Assembly (NCBI GenBank): GCA_025506515.1
Contig: CM046447.1
Location: forward strand, 92,276,032-92,340,031
Source: Flaveria trinervia
Lineage: Eukaryota > Streptophyta > Magnoliopsida > Asterales > Asteraceae
Reading direction: 5' to 3'
Length of the DNA: 64,000 nucleotides
The notes beneath the pieces are model-generated. The model was not told the DNA's origin. It saw only the letters and a list, made by a program, of their open reading frames with translations, and made no database searches. Of the stretch, positions 59,907 through 64,000 are shown in pieces. A program made the position numbers and the translations under genes. Each line of letters opens with the position of its first letter. Position 1 is the stretch's first letter.

Positions 59907-62134
59907 ATGTCCCTAAATCCTCAACACAACCAAGTCGCACTTCTTGACTCTTCAAGAGATGCGGACTTCTCTAAAATCATCTCCTTCCTCACCCAATCAT
60001 CTTACTACACCGCCTTAACTATTAATCCCACAGTTTACCTTAATCACATGACTGAATTTGGGGTAACGGTCAGGTTGAACCCTAAATGGGGTTCGTGTAA
60101 TACGATCCCGCAGTTGTGGCCAGGAGTTGGTCATCACTAAACAACTCATCAGGGAGCATCTGGAGCTTCATGATGAGGATGCCCCTACTAAGTTCCCCAA
60201 GGCAGATTTAGACAACACCTACATCCTCATGTGATATGGTGGAGACATGAGGAGGTCGACTATCTACAAATTCAACTTCTCCTACAACTGGAAGTTCCTC
60301 CTGCGCATTGTCCTTCACTGTCTGTCAAACAAATCTGGGGGATGGGACCAAATCCCGTATGAACTGGGGTGCTTAGTTCATAGATTGGTGAGAGGCCTCC
60401 GCTTCAACTACTCAAGATTTATGCTGACTAATCTTATTAGAAATCTACAGCAAGAAACATTCTTTATGTATCCCAGATTTCTTCAGCACATTATCAACTG
60501 TGAGCTGGACCAGAGTCGGCTTGTCTGTGCAGCCACTCTGCCTGTCCCTCAAATGAGGCCTACCATCTCCAAGACTTTAAAGAAGGTGTCCACCAACTTC
60601 ACTGGAAGGTACATTTCTCTATTTCAAGGAATGACTGAGCAAATAGCTCCTGGTGACATCCCTGTTGAACCCACACCAGCAACTGCCCCCACAATGCCAA
60701 TTTCACCTTCTCCTCCCATCACCATCACCTACAAAAGACGCGCCAAATGAACCCTTGTTCAATCTACACTAATTGAACAAGCTCCTTCTATTCAACCTAA
60801 AAAGGCTAGAGTGGAACATTAGGCTCCCACTCAGTTTAGGTCTCACCATTGACCTCAATATGGGTCTTGAGTCTCCTCAGTCTCAAACCCATGAGCCCAC
60901 TACCCAATCTGTAAGCCCTCATGGTGAGTATTTACACTCCTCTGAGCAGCCAATAAGGTACAGTCCCATCAGAGGCTCAATGTTTGTAGACATTAACCAA
61001 GGTCCCGGTCAGTAGGTTTAACCTCCTTATCTTTCACTGACATTCTCTTCAAAATTGATGAAGAGATAACGTCCCTCCATGGCAATTATGTTGATCTACA
61101 ACACCCTCTCCAAGATCAACAGAGCCTAGAGAGATCTCTTATCTCTAGCCCCCATCAAAAAACCATTACTGAGGTGAGTCCCACTGATATGGAGGGGACT
61201 CATGTAGATTCAGCTGCCACTACAGAAGGTGCCTCAATGTACCCTATGGACAGTGGTAACATTTCTAAGACTGAATCTGCGGCAACCATGCCTTTTGATG
61301 ACTCTAAAAGAGACATCACTAAGCAGGGGAAACCAGGGTGCCAAGAAACCACATCTGGTGATGAGGCTAAACATACTAAGTATGTTACCTCGTCTCCCCG
61401 TGATTCTTCAAAAGAAGATGAGGAAGCATGCAACTCTTCATTCAAGACCTACTATCTAAATTCTCAAACCTTGAATCCAAGGTTAGGACTTTAGAAGAAA
61501 GGTCTGCCACTTAGAAACTTGAGATTGACAATCTCAAAGAGCAACTAGCTGAGAAACATATTGAGAGATCTGTTAGGCATGTACCTGTTCAGGTCTTCTT
61601 GACCTCTTCCTCCAGCTCATCTAGCTCTCAAGATGATGCTACCAAAAAGGAGGAGAGTGTTCAGAGACAAACATCTAAGGAACCATAGAGCCAAACTCTA
61701 ACTTCCAAATTCTTGGCTCTCGTTACAACTTTCTCTGAGCCATCTCAAGTCATACTGCAAATTGACCAAAGGATGCTCAAAGATCTCTATAGACTCTTCT
61801 CCAGGTTTATGTTGAGATCTTCTCTTGATCAGCCAAGCCCTGATGCAGCAATGATGTATTTCGGAGCTGAAGAACTTCAGAGGCTAAGTGCACCTTCTAC
61901 CACTGTGGAAGAAGTTGGTAAACCTAAAGTCCACAGGGAACCTGAGATTTAATTCAAAGGGGAAATGGGGACTGATGGCCCAGCAACTGAAACGGTTGGG
62001 ATAGAATTTGCATCCCCTCAAACTTTCGAAGCTGAAGTTAAAGCCTCGAAAGAACAAGTCGAATCTTCCGAAGAAAAAGCAAGGGCCACTGCAACCAAGT
62101 CACCAAGAAGATAGGTGACAAAGCCTGGATGAAA
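59907..62134 (+). pseudogene. Element 3 ORF3 homologue, interrupted
   Basis: ATG at 59907 (MSLNPQHNQVALLDSS). Frame breaks occur near 60140 and 60240. 60247-60750 carries the best-conserved part: NWKFLLRIVLHCLSNKSGGW, DQIPYELG, MYPRFLQHIINCEL, then VEPTPATAPT and PITITYKRRAK. The element 4 protein has VEPTPATSQP and ITITYQRKSK at the same places. A Ser/Pro/Thr-rich linker with stops follows, then a coiled coil at 61440-61580 ending LAEKH, and a tail with SSEEKA. The same three-part architecture in two divergent elements shows ORF3 is an inherited part of the lineage. Function unknown. Confidence 0.75.
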
Positions 62135-62717
62135 GACTATGTAAGGCCCCATTCCCAGGACACTTATGGTTGGTCCTTCATCGTACATAAAACATATATT
62201 TTTATCATCTTAAATAAAAGCGTTGCAGCGAAAACATTAAAAAAACAACATTTTCATTTCATCAAAATGCTTTTGCAAAATACTACGACCGTTCATTACA
62301 CAATGTCATTTTTACATTTCATTACAAAAGCATTATAACAATGGATGCCATCCCAAAAGAGCTGAGTAGCCACCTTGTGCCATCCTCAGCAATCATTACC
62401 TGCGAACTGGAAACACATCAAAGTCAGCGTTGCTGAGTGAGTTCTAGTTTTATAATAAAACATACTTTTCTTTCATTAAAACCGTATTTACTTTCATGCG
62501 ATCATACAACATACATACTGATAATAAAATTATTATCTTCCATTACGTTCGTTACATTCTTCCATTCATTAATCGTCGTACGTTACATTATCATTCGCTT
62601 CATTAGTAACATCATTTCTTCCGTTCGTCCATTTCATACATATCGCACTTTTCGCACAAATCGCACCCTTGCGTCATCGTACCCAAAGTACATATCGCAC
62701 AAATCGCACACATGAGG

Positions 62718-63180
62718 TAGCCAGAATCGCACGGTACATAGCACACAGTAAATACCACATCGCACGTATCGGAGCAGTTACCAAAACTGAACTCTCACTG
62801 TGTCTATAGTCCCTCATGTTATCCATCATACATATCGCACAAATTGCACCAATGGAGTGGTCACTAAGACCGACTCCCCCTGTGTGTGTGAGAACTCTTG
62901 GGGTTTAGCCAGAATTGCACGCCATCTTATGGGTTAGCCAAAATCACACGCTACATAACACACAGCAAATACCACATCGCACGTATCGGAGCAGTTACCA
63001 AAACTGAACTCCCTACTGTGTGTATGAACCCACATGAGGTAGCCAAAATCGCACGCCACATAGCACACAGTAATACAACATTGCATGTATCAGAGAAGTT
63101 ACCAAAACTAAACTCCCTACTGTGTCTATGTTCCTTTATGAATTAGCCAAGATCGCACGCTATAAATACACACACAGTTA
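62718..63180. repeat. About 104-bp tandem repeats in the terminal LTR
   Basis: Units beginning TAGCCA(A/G)AAT(C/T)(G/A)CACG start at 62718, 62935, 63040 and 63144, with a partial copy at 62906. Spacing is 105 and 104 for the last three. Each carries CACATCGCACGTATCGGAGC or a variant and ends near CTGTGTCTATG. Confidence 0.85.
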
Positions 63181-63675
63181 AGCTAACAACTCTCAATGAG
63201 TCATGGACCTCCTTCCTTACTCTTGCAAGCCGTCCTTGCTCTCATTTCTTCGTTCATGCTTGCATTCATTCATCACGTTCCTCTTTTCATTATCTTCCAT
63301 TTTACGTTACATAATACTTTCATTACATTCATTAACGTTCAACGCAAAACCACAGGAAGACAATCATACGTAATAATAAGGAACATAAAAACATACAACA
63401 TCAATCACACAAGGCAACATCGCACACCCATAACATACATCATGCACAATCATACAACGTCACAATCACACAACGTCACAATCACACGACAACAAACATC
63501 ACACAAATCACGCGCATCATAACATAAAACCATACGGCACCACACATCCCCATGCATTACACCATCCTCATCATCATACGTCATCTTACATCATCCATGC
63601 CTATCACCCCATCTACAACTCTAAAGGTCCGAGCCTACATTTTCCCGAAAGTCAGACAATACCATGGTCATTCGG

Positions 63676-64000
63676 GCGTATGGACCCTATTCGTTCGCAT
63701 GATCTTCATGCGTATGAAATCACTCAGGCGAATGGACCTCCAGTCGCATAGCCTCCAATCGCATACTTCCCATACGAATGAACCTCAGTCGCATGACATC
63801 CGGGCGTATGGACCTCAGTCACAGGACCTTTATGCGAATGGGCTTCAGTCGCACACCTTTCGTGCGTATGAACCTCAATCGCACGACCCACAGGCGTATG
63901 GCCTCCAGTCGCATGACCATCAGTCGCATGACCTTCATTCGCATTTCCTTCAGTCGTATAGCCTTCATGCGTATGGCTCTCAGTCGCACAAATGGACCTC
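63676..64000. repeat. 15-bp minisatellite with alternating units, continuing past the window
   Basis: About 20 units of 15 bp alternating between CAGTCGCATGACCTT-like and CATGCGTATGGACCT-like sequences (30-bp dimers), especially regular from about 63790. Rich in CpG. One plus-strand frame stays open from about 63745 to the edge (QSHDL/HAYGP-like pentads), probably a by-product of a period divisible by three. Confidence 0.88.

Larger units (their letters stand above)
55578..62139 (+). mobile_element. Ty1-copia element 3, truncated at both ends
   Basis: Homology to element 2 begins at about 55578 inside the Gag-protease linker. Pol and ORF3 follow in order, and the sequence stops inside ORF3 at 62139 where a different LTR starts. 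No LTR or primer-binding site remains. The pol-ORF3 spacer (59380-59600) is full of CTTCGGAAG/CTTCCGAAG motifs, as in element 4. Confidence 0.87.
62140..64000 (+). mobile_element. Start of a TGTAAGGCC-type LTR, running off the window
   Basis: TGTAAGGCCCCATTCCC interrupts element 3 ORF3 at 62140 and looks like the start of a long LTR of gypsy type. The segment ACCTGCGAACTGGAAACACA to GTTGCTGAGTGAGTTC (62399-62445) resembles segments at 10120-10175 and 16130-16180 in the TGTCACACC LTRs (CCTGAAACATG..., GTTGGTGAGTT), which suggests related LTR families. No coding. The right end and TSD are outside the window (predicted TSD GACTA, 62135-62139). Confidence 0.6.

Noticed and set aside
63676..64000. 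Continuous open frame with QSHDL/HAYGP pentads as a repeat protein
   Set aside because: The 15-bp period is a multiple of three and the unit lacks stops, so openness is expected; it lies in an LTR and is broken near 63742.

Overview
This is nuclear DNA of a eudicot plant, most probably of the daisy family (Asteraceae). The evidence is a 28-exon plant SCC2 gene with GT-AG introns, and large Ty1-copia elements whose layout (Gag with zinc knuckle plus coiled coil, Pol, then an extra long ORF) I recall from Asteraceae annotations. The family assignment is inference and I do not name a species. There are only two host genes; most of the rest is mobile DNA, much of it nested.

Layout. 1-5508: minus-strand copia element 1, cut by the window edge, with a 1,035-bp 5' LTR containing a 13-unit minisatellite. 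5509-9610: remains of minus-strand copia element 2, into which element 1 appears to have inserted. 9875-11069: solo LTR of a TGTCACACC-type retrotransposon with a perfect 5-bp target-site duplication (TSD). 11973-13617: a Pack-MULE-like element (9-bp TSD) carrying fragments of a LYM-type LysM receptor gene and of an armadillo-repeat gene. 13897-14590: a non-autonomous hAT-like element. 15905-30619: a second TGTCACACC-type LTR (TSD CAATT), split by a complete 12.4-kb copia element 4 at 16572-28934 (TSD ACACG).

32988-49614 (+): SCC2/NIPBL-type cohesin loader with a PHD finger. Its introns hold a Harbinger MITE, a 261-bp solo LTR, a SINE with a perfect 15-bp TSD, and a hAT MITE. 51484-54744 (-): a six-exon Yip1-family Golgi membrane protein gene, convergent with SCC2. 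Both genes fit their families except for isolated one-base deficits, nearly all in short base runs, which look like consensus errors rather than decay.

55578-62139 (+): copia element 3, truncated at both ends, with a damaged reverse transcriptase and RNase H. 62140-64000: start of a different LTR (TGTAAGGCC), dominated by 104-bp and 15-bp tandem repeats and running off the window.

The most novel material is the extra ORF downstream of pol. Elements 3 and 4 carry divergent copies sharing an N-terminal domain with a conserved SNKxGGWDQIP core, a Pro/Ser/Thr-rich linker and a C-terminal coiled coil. In element 4 this ORF is preceded by an internal copy of the element's own R-U5 that begins about 31 bases after the position of the LTR TATA box, as if copied from a transcript 5' end.
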